A stretch of DNA of 5,231 nt from Candidatus Kaiserbacteria bacterium CG_4_10_14_0_2_um_filter_50_16 (GTDB taxonomy: Bacteria; Patescibacteriota; Minisyncoccia; Phycocordibacterales; Phycocordibacteraceae), in assembly GCA_002793115.1 (NCBI GenBank), contig PFPP01000060.1, positions 1 through 5,231 on the forward strand, in the 5' to 3' direction. The stretch's first letter is position 1; the number at the start of each line of letters is the position of its first letter. A program made the position numbers and the translations under genes. Below are positions 1-4,080 of the stretch, one piece after another. The notes beneath the pieces are model-generated. The model made no database searches, was not told where the DNA came from, and saw only the letters and a list, made by a program, of their open reading frames with translations.

Positions 1-29
1 GTTATTGCTTTTCTAATTCTTTCTTCCAT
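1..29 (-). CDS. 5' end of a third gene behind the methyltransferase (partial)
   Basis: Only the first nine complete codons are visible, reading MEERIRKAI before the window edge. The ATG lies 60 bp past the methyltransferase stop, on the same strand and in the same AT-rich sequence. In restriction-modification loci an endonuclease often follows the methyltransferase, so that is a possible identity, but nothing in nine residues supports it directly. The ATG sits inside a perfect 12-bp AT-rich palindrome (26-37). No Shine-Dalgarno motif precedes it, as is the case for every gene here. The call rests on position and an open frame only. Confidence 0.35.
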
Positions 30-88
30 ATATATGGTTAGTTTTTCTTTGTATAAATTACTTTTGTGGAATAATTTGCTCTCATATA

Positions 89-664
89 TTATGTTGATTT
101 TCTCATTATAAATAGATGTTTAAATCCTCTGAGGTAGAAATTGTACTGCCTTGCCCGATCATGCCACACACCAGTATTTGATGTTTGATTATGACGTGTG
201 AGACAGATTATATCAACCGTCTCAAAATATTTTTCTAATCTTTGCAACATCAAAAATCCAACTGCCGTGAATTTCTTTTTAATCCATTGGTCGGCAATAA
301 CCCAACCCATTACTTTACCGGGTTTCAAAATTCTTTCGATTTCAGAAGCTGTTTTTTCTAACTCGTCATAAAATTTTGTTTTTTCGCAAGAAATTTTACC
401 AATGCATTTTTCATCATCAGAATAGTTAATATTGTCAGAATACGGTGAATCAATAAAAACAAAATCGACGGAATCATCTTCGAGTGGGATTTTCCGAGAG
501 TCATTTTTAATAATATCTGGACGAACAATATTTAAATCGTAGCCAATTGCTTTTCTTTTTAATTCTTTGGCGACATCAATTGTTGTTCCACTTCCGCACA
601 TCGGATCAACAACCAAGTCGCCCTCCTTTGTGTATCTATGTAATAAATTCCAAATCGCCGTCAT
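89..664 (-). CDS. DNA methyltransferase, N4-cytosine/N6-adenine type
   Basis: This 191-residue protein has the AdoMet-dependent amino-methyltransferase core. Motif I, the AdoMet-binding loop DPMCGSGTT, is at residues 20-28, followed by an acidic strand end GYDLN (41-45). The catalytic motif IV is DSPY at 72-75, a variant of (D/N/S)PPY, with NINYSD just after it. The C-terminal half (about 100-187) carries a helix, ILKPG (112-116) and a strand-rich end. Motif I precedes motif IV. The protein starts only about 19 residues before motif I, so the region usually found upstream (motif X) is short or missing; an in-frame stop 5 codons upstream of the ATG rules out a simple extension. The target base and sequence cannot be deduced. 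It sits 2 bp behind a 57-residue gene and is much more AT-rich than the genes right of 2260, suggesting acquisition by transfer. An orphan methylase and a restriction-modification partner are both possible. Confidence 0.85.
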   Translation of the reverse strand: MTAIWNLLHRYTKEGDLVVDPMCGSGTTIDVAKELKRKAIGYDLNIVRPDIIKNDSRKIPLEDDSVDFVFIDSPYSDNINYSDDEKCIGKISCEKTKFYDELEKTASEIERILKPGKVMGWVIADQWIKKKFTAVGFLMLQRLEKYFETVDIICLTRHNQTSNTGVWHDRARQYNFYLRGFKHLFIMRKST

Positions 665-666
665 AT

Positions 667-840
667 TTACTGTTTGTTAAACTGGCTCAAATTTCCTTTT
701 ATCCAATCGTAAAAATCAATTTCTAGAAATCTTAGAAACTCCTCAAATCTATTTTCTGAAAATTCTATTTTGTTTTCTTTGCAAAATTCTTTGAATAACT
801 TCTCAACTTCTGAAATATTGATGATTGTGCTGTTTTTCAT
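667..840 (-). CDS. Small helical protein ahead of the methyltransferase
   Basis: An ATG at 840 opens a 57-codon frame ending in TAA two bases before the methyltransferase ATG, a spacing typical of translationally coupled genes. The product begins MKNSTIINIS and is highly charged, with Glu/Lys/Phe-rich probable helices (about residues 10-40), a segment FLRFLEIDFYDWIKGNL (37-53) and the end SQFNKQ. There is no signal peptide, membrane segment or cysteine pair. I do not recognise the family. The alternating hydrophobic and acidic pattern, and codon use matching its AT-rich neighbour, argue that it is a real gene rather than chance. As the first gene of the module it could be a small partner or regulator of the methyltransferase; that is inference from position only. 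No Shine-Dalgarno sequence is visible before the ATG. Confidence 0.65.
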   Translation of the reverse strand: MKNSTIINISEVEKLFKEFCKENKIEFSENRFEEFLRFLEIDFYDWIKGNLSQFNKQ

Positions 841-902
841 ATTGTTAGCTTTTTGAAATTAATTTTGTTATTTTCATCAACAGAATAGGTATAGCATGCT
901 AA

Positions 903-908
903 ATTATA
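903..908 (-). promoter_or_regulatory. Possible -10 box for the methyltransferase module
   Basis: Read on the minus strand, 908-903 is a consensus TATAAT placed 62 bp before the ATG of the 57-residue gene, giving a leader of roughly 55 nt. No convincing -35 hexamer lies 16-18 bp upstream, and the surroundings are so AT-rich that chance matches are likely. A second weaker candidate (TGC followed by TATACC) lies slightly downstream. Confidence 0.3.
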
Positions 909-946
909 CACTATTGGTGCATATTAAATGGATCAGTAAGAAATAT

Positions 947-966
947 AAACTCCCTGCAGGGAGTTT
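947..966. repeat. Perfect 20-bp palindrome
   Basis: AAACTCCC, the centre TGCA, and GGGAGTTT form a perfect palindrome able to fold into an 8-bp stem with a 4-base loop. It is followed on the plus strand by CTTTAT and on the minus strand by ATATTTCTTA, so it could act as a weak terminator in either direction. It lies inside the HIT-like frame, encoding its Lys-Leu-Pro-Ala-Gly-Ser-Phe stretch. Termination is uncertain because neither T-tract is uninterrupted. Confidence 0.45.
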
Positions 967-1122
967 CTTTATGCGATTCGGAGATAAGCACTATACTGGC
1001 GCAAGTGTTACACAACATCTGCATGTTCAACTCTTCATTGGCGTGGTACGGACTAAAAAAACATACCCAATCGCACCACTCCTAGGATATAGTACAAAAC
1101 CTTATACTCCTAAAAAATAAAA

Positions 1123-1776
1123 TTACGTCTTTACAAGAATAATTTCTACGCCTGCCGATTTTAATATCTCCTCTGCATCAAGTTTTGAATATCCTTGGGT
1201 ATAAAATAATTTCTTTATGCCGGCGCGTACCAACAGGCGCGCACAGTTAGGACAAGGGAATGTAGTTACGAATATTTCCGAACCCTGAAGAGAAATTCCT
1301 CTATTCGCCACTTGTGCTATGATGTCCGCCTCGGCATGGATAGAGAGGTATATTTCCGGTTGTTCTCCGTAATCAAAATTTGATCGCGGATCGCCCATAG
1401 TTCCAGAAGTTGTATTAGATGGGAAGTGCCTATTATAGGCGCGAATTTCAATCTTTTTCTCTTTCACTAAGACTGCGCCGATTTTCCGCCACCAATCAGG
1501 ACTTTGCCGTGCCTCCTTTACGGCTTCACGTAAAAATTTTAAATCGCTGTTTTTTGTAGAAATAATTCTATCAGGCGGAACTTCAAACTCAGTAGCAGAA
1601 ATTGTCTTATCCCAGCGCAAAAAGATCTTTTTAAAATATACTTTGTGTTTTTTAAGAAATATCCGTGCAAAATTTCTTGACACATCTTCATCTGGAAGGG
1701 TGATCTGTGTATAGTCTGATAGAGTTTTTTTAATGGTACCTTCTTCAAGGATTAAGACCATTGGAAACATATTCAA
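1123..1776 (-). CDS. Zinc-dependent deaminase domain (dCMP/cytidine deaminase superfamily)
   Basis: The catalytic core lies in the C-terminal two thirds of this 217-residue frame. Zinc ligands are His147 in HAEA (147-150) and Cys175/Cys178 in PCPNC (174-178), and Glu149 is the expected proton shuttle. Upstream are SPDWWRKIGAVLV (92-104) and GDPRSNF (128-134). This arrangement fits hydrolytic deamination of a cytosine nucleotide such as dCMP to dUMP, but the substrate is not fixed by these motifs. The first available start is TTG at 1776 (next ATG 1770), with no Shine-Dalgarno sequence. The same frame stays open and protein-like upstream of 1776 (LERDIRALSPEEALRAIRGL is encoded about 1833-1774) back to A-tracts at 1881-1896, without any ATG, GTG or TTG. 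The true product is therefore probably longer and fused to the nucleotidyltransferase upstream through a -1 frameshift, giving about 359 residues. Residues 1-75 match no domain I recognise. Confidence 0.8.
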   Translation of the reverse strand: MNMFPMVLILEEGTIKKTLSDYTQITLPDEDVSRNFARIFLKKHKVYFKKIFLRWDKTISATEFEVPPDRIISTKNSDLKFLREAVKEARQSPDWWRKIGAVLVKEKKIEIRAYNRHFPSNTTSGTMGDPRSNFDYGEQPEIYLSIHAEADIIAQVANRGISLQGSEIFVTTFPCPNCARLLVRAGIKKLFYTQGYSKLDAEEILKSAGVEIILVKT

Positions 1777-1829
1777 TCCACGTATTGCACGTAATGCTTC
1801 TTCAGGAGAAAGGGCCCGTATATCTCTTT

Positions 1830-2201
1830 CTAGGCGAGGTGTGATGGAGATGAGTGACGTACCGAGTATATATAAATTTCTTTTTTTGTTTTTTTTAAAA
1901 TTTGTAAACGTTCCTTTTGTGGCACCACCGGGCGGTTTGGTCCTTTGCGTAACCGAGTGAGCTCGTCCGAGTCGACACCGACTACAAGGATGTCTCCGTA
2001 TGAGAGTGCCTTTTCAAGATAGCGTGCATGGCCTTCATGAAGCGGGTCGTACACGCCTTGTGTCAGTACAATTCGATATCCCATGCACTTCAGATCTCCA
2101 ATAACCTGTTTGAGTTCATTGAGGTCAGGAATAAAACGATCTTTAAGATTTGCTCCGGGAGAAAGGATATTTTTTATCTTCACACGGCCTATTTTCGACA
2201 T
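1830..2201 (-). CDS. Nucleotidyltransferase (cytidylyltransferase-like) domain, apparently frameshifted
   Basis: Residues 40-102 form the first half of a HxGH-family nucleotidyltransferase: a strand ending GVYDPLHEGHARYLEKA with the HxGH signature at 55-58, then GDILVVGVDSDE (69-80), and KGPNRPVVP (86-94) followed by KERLQIL, as in the RfaE/TagD-like group that transfers AMP or CMP to a phosphorylated substrate. The frame then runs into Lys-rich codons at two A-tracts and ends after an unconvincing tail (VRHSSPSHLA), so the second half of the fold, including the late substrate/nucleotide motif, is missing. The -1 frame takes over as credible coding sequence and leads into the deaminase. The 123-residue product is probably an artefact of that shift, or a truncated protein. 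The first 40 residues are an extension. It is transcribed away from folA and has no Shine-Dalgarno sequence. The substrate is unknown. Confidence 0.7.
   Translation of the reverse strand: MSKIGRVKIKNILSPGANLKDRFIPDLNELKQVIGDLKCMGYRIVLTQGVYDPLHEGHARYLEKALSYGDILVVGVDSDELTRLRKGPNRPVVPQKERLQILKKTKKEIYIYSVRHSSPSHLA
1881..1896 (-). other. Twin A-tract at the transferase-deaminase frame change
   Basis: On the minus strand, runs of eight and seven A residues are separated by one C. In the transferase frame the codons read TTA AAA AAA ACA AAA AAA GAA, so two heptamers of the A AAA AAA type lie in the phase expected for -1 ribosomal slippage. The deaminase frame is exactly -1 relative to the transferase frame, and slipping at the second run joins 107 transferase codons to 252 deaminase-frame residues. 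The same sequence also favours transcriptional slippage, indel mutation and sequencing error. No clear downstream stimulatory hairpin was found. Confidence 0.5.
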
Positions 2202-2225
2202 ACTATTATCAAAGCGTGCTATTTA

Positions 2226-2254
2226 TTGTTTTGCAAACGAATTTCTGACATACT
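2226..2254 (+). promoter_or_regulatory. Possible folA promoter giving a leaderless mRNA
   Basis: TTGTTT (2226-2231) and CATACT (2249-2254) are 17 bp apart. The expected start of transcription falls at or within a base or two of the folA ATG at 2261, so the mRNA would be leaderless or nearly so, in keeping with the absence of a Shine-Dalgarno sequence. The 59-bp divergent gap to the transferase gene must also hold a minus-strand promoter, which I could not pick out reliably. Confidence 0.35.
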
Positions 2255-2260
2255 TTAAGC

Positions 2261-2755
2261 ATGGGAAACAAATACATTATCATCGCCGCAATTGGGAAAA
2301 ACAGTGAGCTTGGTCGTGGCGGTAAGCTACTGTGGCATATTCCGGATGATATGCGGCGATTTAAGGCGCTCACGACTGGGCATCCGGTCATTATGGGACG
2401 TAAGACATGGGAGTCGCTACCGAAAAAATTCCGTCCACTCCCGGGACGCACCAATATTGTCGTAACGCGACAAAAAAATTATAAAGCGGAGGGCGCAATG
2501 ATTATTAATTCGTTCGAGGCCGCGCGCGCCGCAGCGGCGCGCGTTGATGGCGCGGATGAAGTCTTCATTATCGGCGGTGGCGAACTCTATCGTGAAGCAC
2601 TGCCCTATGCCGATCGTCTTTATTTAACACTCGTCAACGACACTGCCGAGGCCGACATATTTTTCCCTTTGTATGAACCAGAATTCAAAATAATTTTAGA
2701 CGAAGCGGACGCGGGAGAACCGCCACATCGATTTCTCACGCTTGAGCGTAAATAA
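2261..2755 (+). CDS. folA: Dihydrofolate reductase
   Basis: The enzyme reduces dihydrofolate to tetrahydrofolate with NADPH in the cytoplasm, sustaining one-carbon units for dTMP and purine synthesis. The 164-residue length is normal for the bacterial family. Family features occur in order: IIAAIGKNSELG (7-18), the substrate loop WHIPDDMRRFK (25-35) with Asp30 as the likely catalytic acid, VIMGRKTWESLP (43-54) and PGRTNIVVTR (61-70) for NADPH contact, and IIGGGELYREALPYADRLYLT (103-123). Residues 87-94 are Ala/Arg-rich and encoded by a strong GC hairpin. The ATG at 2261 is the only sensible start, because the fold begins within five residues. It is divergent from the transferase/deaminase locus, a plausible partner in dTMP supply, and ends 3 bp from the convergent rplK stop. 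Base composition matches the genes to its right rather than the AT-rich left end. Confidence 0.96.
   Translation: MGNKYIIIAAIGKNSELGRGGKLLWHIPDDMRRFKALTTGHPVIMGRKTWESLPKKFRPLPGRTNIVVTRQKNYKAEGAMIINSFEAARAAAARVDGADEVFIIGGGELYREALPYADRLYLTLVNDTAEADIFFPLYEPEFKIILDEADAGEPPHRFLTLERK
2523..2543. repeat. GC-only inverted repeat inside folA
   Basis: CGCGCGCCGC and its exact reverse complement GCGGCGCGCG flank a single A at 2533. In RNA the central bases must open, leaving about an 8-bp all-GC stem. It lies about 265 nt into folA and encodes alternating Ala/Arg residues in a surface helix. It may be a by-product of Ala/Arg codons in a GC-rich gene; no function is implied. Confidence 0.5.
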
Positions 2756-2758
2756 AGA

Positions 2759-3178
2759 TTACTTAACCTCCACGCCCATGCTTCGCGCTGTGCCCGCGAT
2801 GAGGCGCGCCGCGGCTTCCTGGCTGTTCGCGTTTAAGTCCGGCATCTTCTCTTCGACGATCGCCGCGACCTGTGCCTTCGTCAGAGTGCCCACCTTCTCC
2901 TCGCGCGCCTTGCCAGAGCCCTTCTCAATACCGAGCGCCTTTAAGATAAGCCTCGAAGCCGGCGGATTCTTCATAACAAAAGTGAACGAGCGGTCATCGT
3001 AGACCGAGAGCTCGATCGGGATGATAGTTCCCTTCTTATCCTTCGTCGCTTCATTAAATTGGGTTACGAATTGACCGATATTCACGCCGGCGGGGCCGAG
3101 CGCAGTGCCAACAGGCGGGGCGGGCGTTGCCGCCCCGCCTGGAATCTGTAGTTTTATCTTCTTAATTACCTTTGCCAT
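2759..3178 (-). CDS. rplK: 50S ribosomal protein L11 (uL11)
   Basis: L11 binds the GTPase-associated region of 23S rRNA and forms the base of the stalk where elongation factors act. The 139 residues cover the whole family: N-terminal domain about 5-66 with LQIPGG, TPAPPVG (18-24), GPAGVNI (28-34) and FNEAT (41-45), the NPPAS linker (71-75), and the C-terminal rRNA-binding domain 76-139 ending [10 protein letters not shown]. The usual PAGKANPAPP segment reads [10 protein letters not shown], so the family lysine in this loop is Ala16. This segment is encoded by a 12-bp GC hairpin at 3112-3141. The gene lies 18 bp behind nusG and is the last of the secE-nusG-rplK unit. rplA, which normally follows, is absent, its place being taken by convergent folA. 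No Shine-Dalgarno sequence precedes the ATG at 3178. Confidence 0.97.
   Translation of the reverse strand: MAKVIKKIKLQIPGGAATPAPPVGTALGPAGVNIGQFVTQFNEATKDKKGTIIPIELSVYDDRSFTFVMKNPPASRLILKALGIEKGSGKAREEKVGTLTKAQVAAIVEEKMPDLNANSQEAAARLIAGTARSMGVEVK
3112..3141 (-). repeat. 12-bp GC-rich hairpin in the 5' part of rplK
   Basis: CAGGCGGGGCGG and its exact reverse complement CCGCCCCGCCTG enclose a 6-base loop. All but two of the twelve pairs are G-C. In the mRNA the hairpin occupies nucleotides 38-67 of rplK and covers the codons for the [10 protein letters not shown] loop. A stem this stable so close to the start could slow ribosomes or act as a protein-binding site, but it lacks a T-tract and so is not an intrinsic terminator. 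Function is unproven. Confidence 0.6.
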
Positions 3179-3196
3179 ATATAGAACGACTGTACG

Positions 3197-3805
3197 CTAG
3201 AGTTTCCGTATCTGCAAGAAGTCGAGCTCGACCGGCGTCTCGCGCCCGAACATCGAGACCATGACCTTCACCTTCCCTCGGTCTTCATCAATGTCGCCTA
3301 CCTTGCCTTCGAGATCTTTGAATGGACCATCGATGATAACGATCGGGTCGTCCTTCACAAGATCGATGCGGTGTTTCGGTGCTTCCGCTGTCATGCGCTT
3401 CATGAGCGAGGCGACTTCGGTCTCTTCCATCGGAACTGGTGTATTGCCCGAACCGACGAAGCCGGTGACTCGCGGCGTATTCCGCACCACAAACCATGAA
3501 TCGTCGTCGACAATCATGCGCACGAGAATATAGCCTGGGTAGATTTTCTCTTCTTCGACCACGCGCTTGCCTCCCTTCACGTGTATCTTCTTCTCGGTCG
3601 GGACGATAACTTTGAATATCTTTCCTTCCATACCGAGCGATTCGATGCGCTGTTTCAAATTGCGCTCAACGGCATTCTCGTAACCGGCATAAGTATGGAT
3701 GGTATACCAGCGTGCATCTTTTTCGCGCGGCGCAGTCTCGTCGCGGATCTCCTTGTGCGCCGAAGGCGCGATATCTGCCATCTGCTGTGTTTCGTTTTCG
3801 TCCAT
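3197..3805 (-). CDS. nusG: Transcription termination/antitermination protein NusG
   Basis: NusG binds RNA polymerase, aids elongation and links it to ribosomes or Rho. With the ATG at 3805 the product has 202 residues. The NGN domain spans about 32-136, with WYTIHTYAGYE (33-43), VPTEKK (68-73), KIYPGYILVRM (87-97) and NTPRVTGFVG (109-118). The KOW domain spans about 148-202, with DGPFKDLEGKVGDIDEDRGKVKV at its centre. Residues 1-31 are an acidic extension beyond most NusG proteins. An upstream TTG at 3829 would add eight residues and overlap secE by 14 bp. I prefer the ATG because it lies 10 bp after the secE stop and the extra residues simply re-read the secE end. Neither start has a Shine-Dalgarno sequence. 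The secE-nusG-rplK order is the standard bacterial one. Confidence 0.96.
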   Translation of the reverse strand: MDENETQQMADIAPSAHKEIRDETAPREKDARWYTIHTYAGYENAVERNLKQRIESLGMEGKIFKVIVPTEKKIHVKGGKRVVEEEKIYPGYILVRMIVDDDSWFVVRNTPRVTGFVGSGNTPVPMEETEVASLMKRMTAEAPKHRIDLVKDDPIVIIDGPFKDLEGKVGDIDEDRGKVKVMVSMFGRETPVELDFLQIRKL

Positions 3806-3815
3806 AGAAAAAGTA

Positions 3816-4001
3816 TTAGCCGCCAGCAAAATGACTCACTACCAGACCGAAGACGTAATCCAACACGCTGACGAGAAGCGCGATGACGACTGCGATAAAG
3901 AGGACGACGAGCGTGTGCGCTATCGTCGTCCGGCGCGTCGGCCAGACGATGTGGGCAAACTCTTCGCGCACATGTTTCAGATAGATGAGTGGTGAAATCA
4001 T
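3816..4001 (-). CDS. secE: Preprotein translocase subunit SecE
   Basis: SecE clamps SecY in the SecYEG protein-export channel of the plasma membrane. The 61-residue product has the minimal single-span architecture: an amphipathic N-terminal helix YLKHVREEFAHIVWPTRRTT (7-26) holding the family hallmark VWPTR, then one membrane segment at about 29-57 rich in Val, Leu and Ile. The extra two spans of enterobacterial SecE are missing, as in most bacteria. The ATG at 4001 is the only start before the amphipathic helix. The gene opens the secE-nusG-rplK unit behind a clear promoter at 4052-4080. Its leader of about 44 nt contains a terminator-like hairpin and no Shine-Dalgarno sequence. Weak sequence conservation is normal for SecE; the call rests on the WPTR motif, topology and nusG next to it. 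Confidence 0.93.
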   Translation of the reverse strand: MISPLIYLKHVREEFAHIVWPTRRTTIAHTLVVLFIAVVIALLVSVLDYVFGLVVSHFAGG

Positions 4002-4021
4002 GCAAGAGGCGTTTAGTAAAT

Positions 4022-4041
4022 AAAAAAGCCCTGCGGGCTCT
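4022..4041 (-). terminator. Intrinsic terminator after the SIMPL gene, or leader hairpin of secE
   Basis: On the minus strand AGCCC, loop GCA and GGGCT form a stem that a G-T and an A-T pair can lengthen to seven, and six T residues overlap and follow the right arm, with ATTTA after them. This is a classical Rho-independent terminator about 40 nt beyond the SIMPL stop. It also lies downstream of the probable secE promoter (4052-4080), so transcripts from that promoter would carry it from about nucleotide +5. Confidence 0.75.
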
Positions 4042-4051
4042 CGATAATAAG

Positions 4052-4080
4052 AGCATAGTATACTGCCAAAAATACGTCAA
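4052..4080 (-). promoter_or_regulatory. Sigma70-like promoter of secE-nusG-rplK
   Basis: TTGACG (4080-4075) and TATGCT (4057-4052) are separated by 17 bp on the minus strand, close to the consensus in both boxes and spacing. Transcription would begin near 4045 (an A), about 44 nt before the secE ATG. The -35 box directly abuts the SIMPL stop codon at 4081-4083. An overlapping TATACT (4062-4057) has the wrong spacing (12 bp). Confidence 0.7.

Larger units (their letters stand above)
863..1120 (+). pseudogene. C-terminal remnant of a HIT-family protein
   Basis: The frame is open from a stop at 860-862 to TAA at 1118-1120, with the first ATG at 896 (74 residues). Counting from that ATG, residues 20-49 read like the end of a HIT domain: a Pro-Ala-Gly turn, MRFGD (26-30), YTGAS (33-37) and then HLHVQL (41-46), which fits the H-x-H-x-(H/Q) triad of HIT nucleotide hydrolases and transferases. 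A short basic tail follows, with LLGYS at 62-66. A complete HIT protein is usually 110-150 residues or more, and the N-terminal strand/helix half that forms the nucleotide pocket is absent. The residues before about 12 do not look like it. I read this as a 5'-truncated gene next to the AT-rich methyltransferase island. It could instead be a divergent short gene. It ends 2 bp from the convergent deaminase stop. Nothing else is visible between 841 and 1122 apart from the palindrome at 947-966. Confidence 0.5.

Noticed and set aside
38..85. A 15-codon minus-strand frame (MRANYSTKVI...) just after the methyltransferase stop
   Set aside because: Very short, in AT-rich sequence where chance frames are common, with no ribosome-binding site or recognisable pattern.
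2202..2260. Minus-strand promoter for the transferase gene (TTGCAA and GATAAT)
   Set aside because: The spacing is 20 bp and GATAAT would lie only 4 bases from the ATG, so the match is not convincing.
3197..3829. Longer NusG starting at TTG 3829
   Set aside because: The extra residues re-read the secE terminus and the start codon is weak; the ATG at 3805 lies in the gap after secE.
3655..4080. 141-codon minus-strand frame overlapping secE and nusG
   Set aside because: Arg/Ser/Leu-rich out-of-frame shadow spanning the secE promoter and leader.
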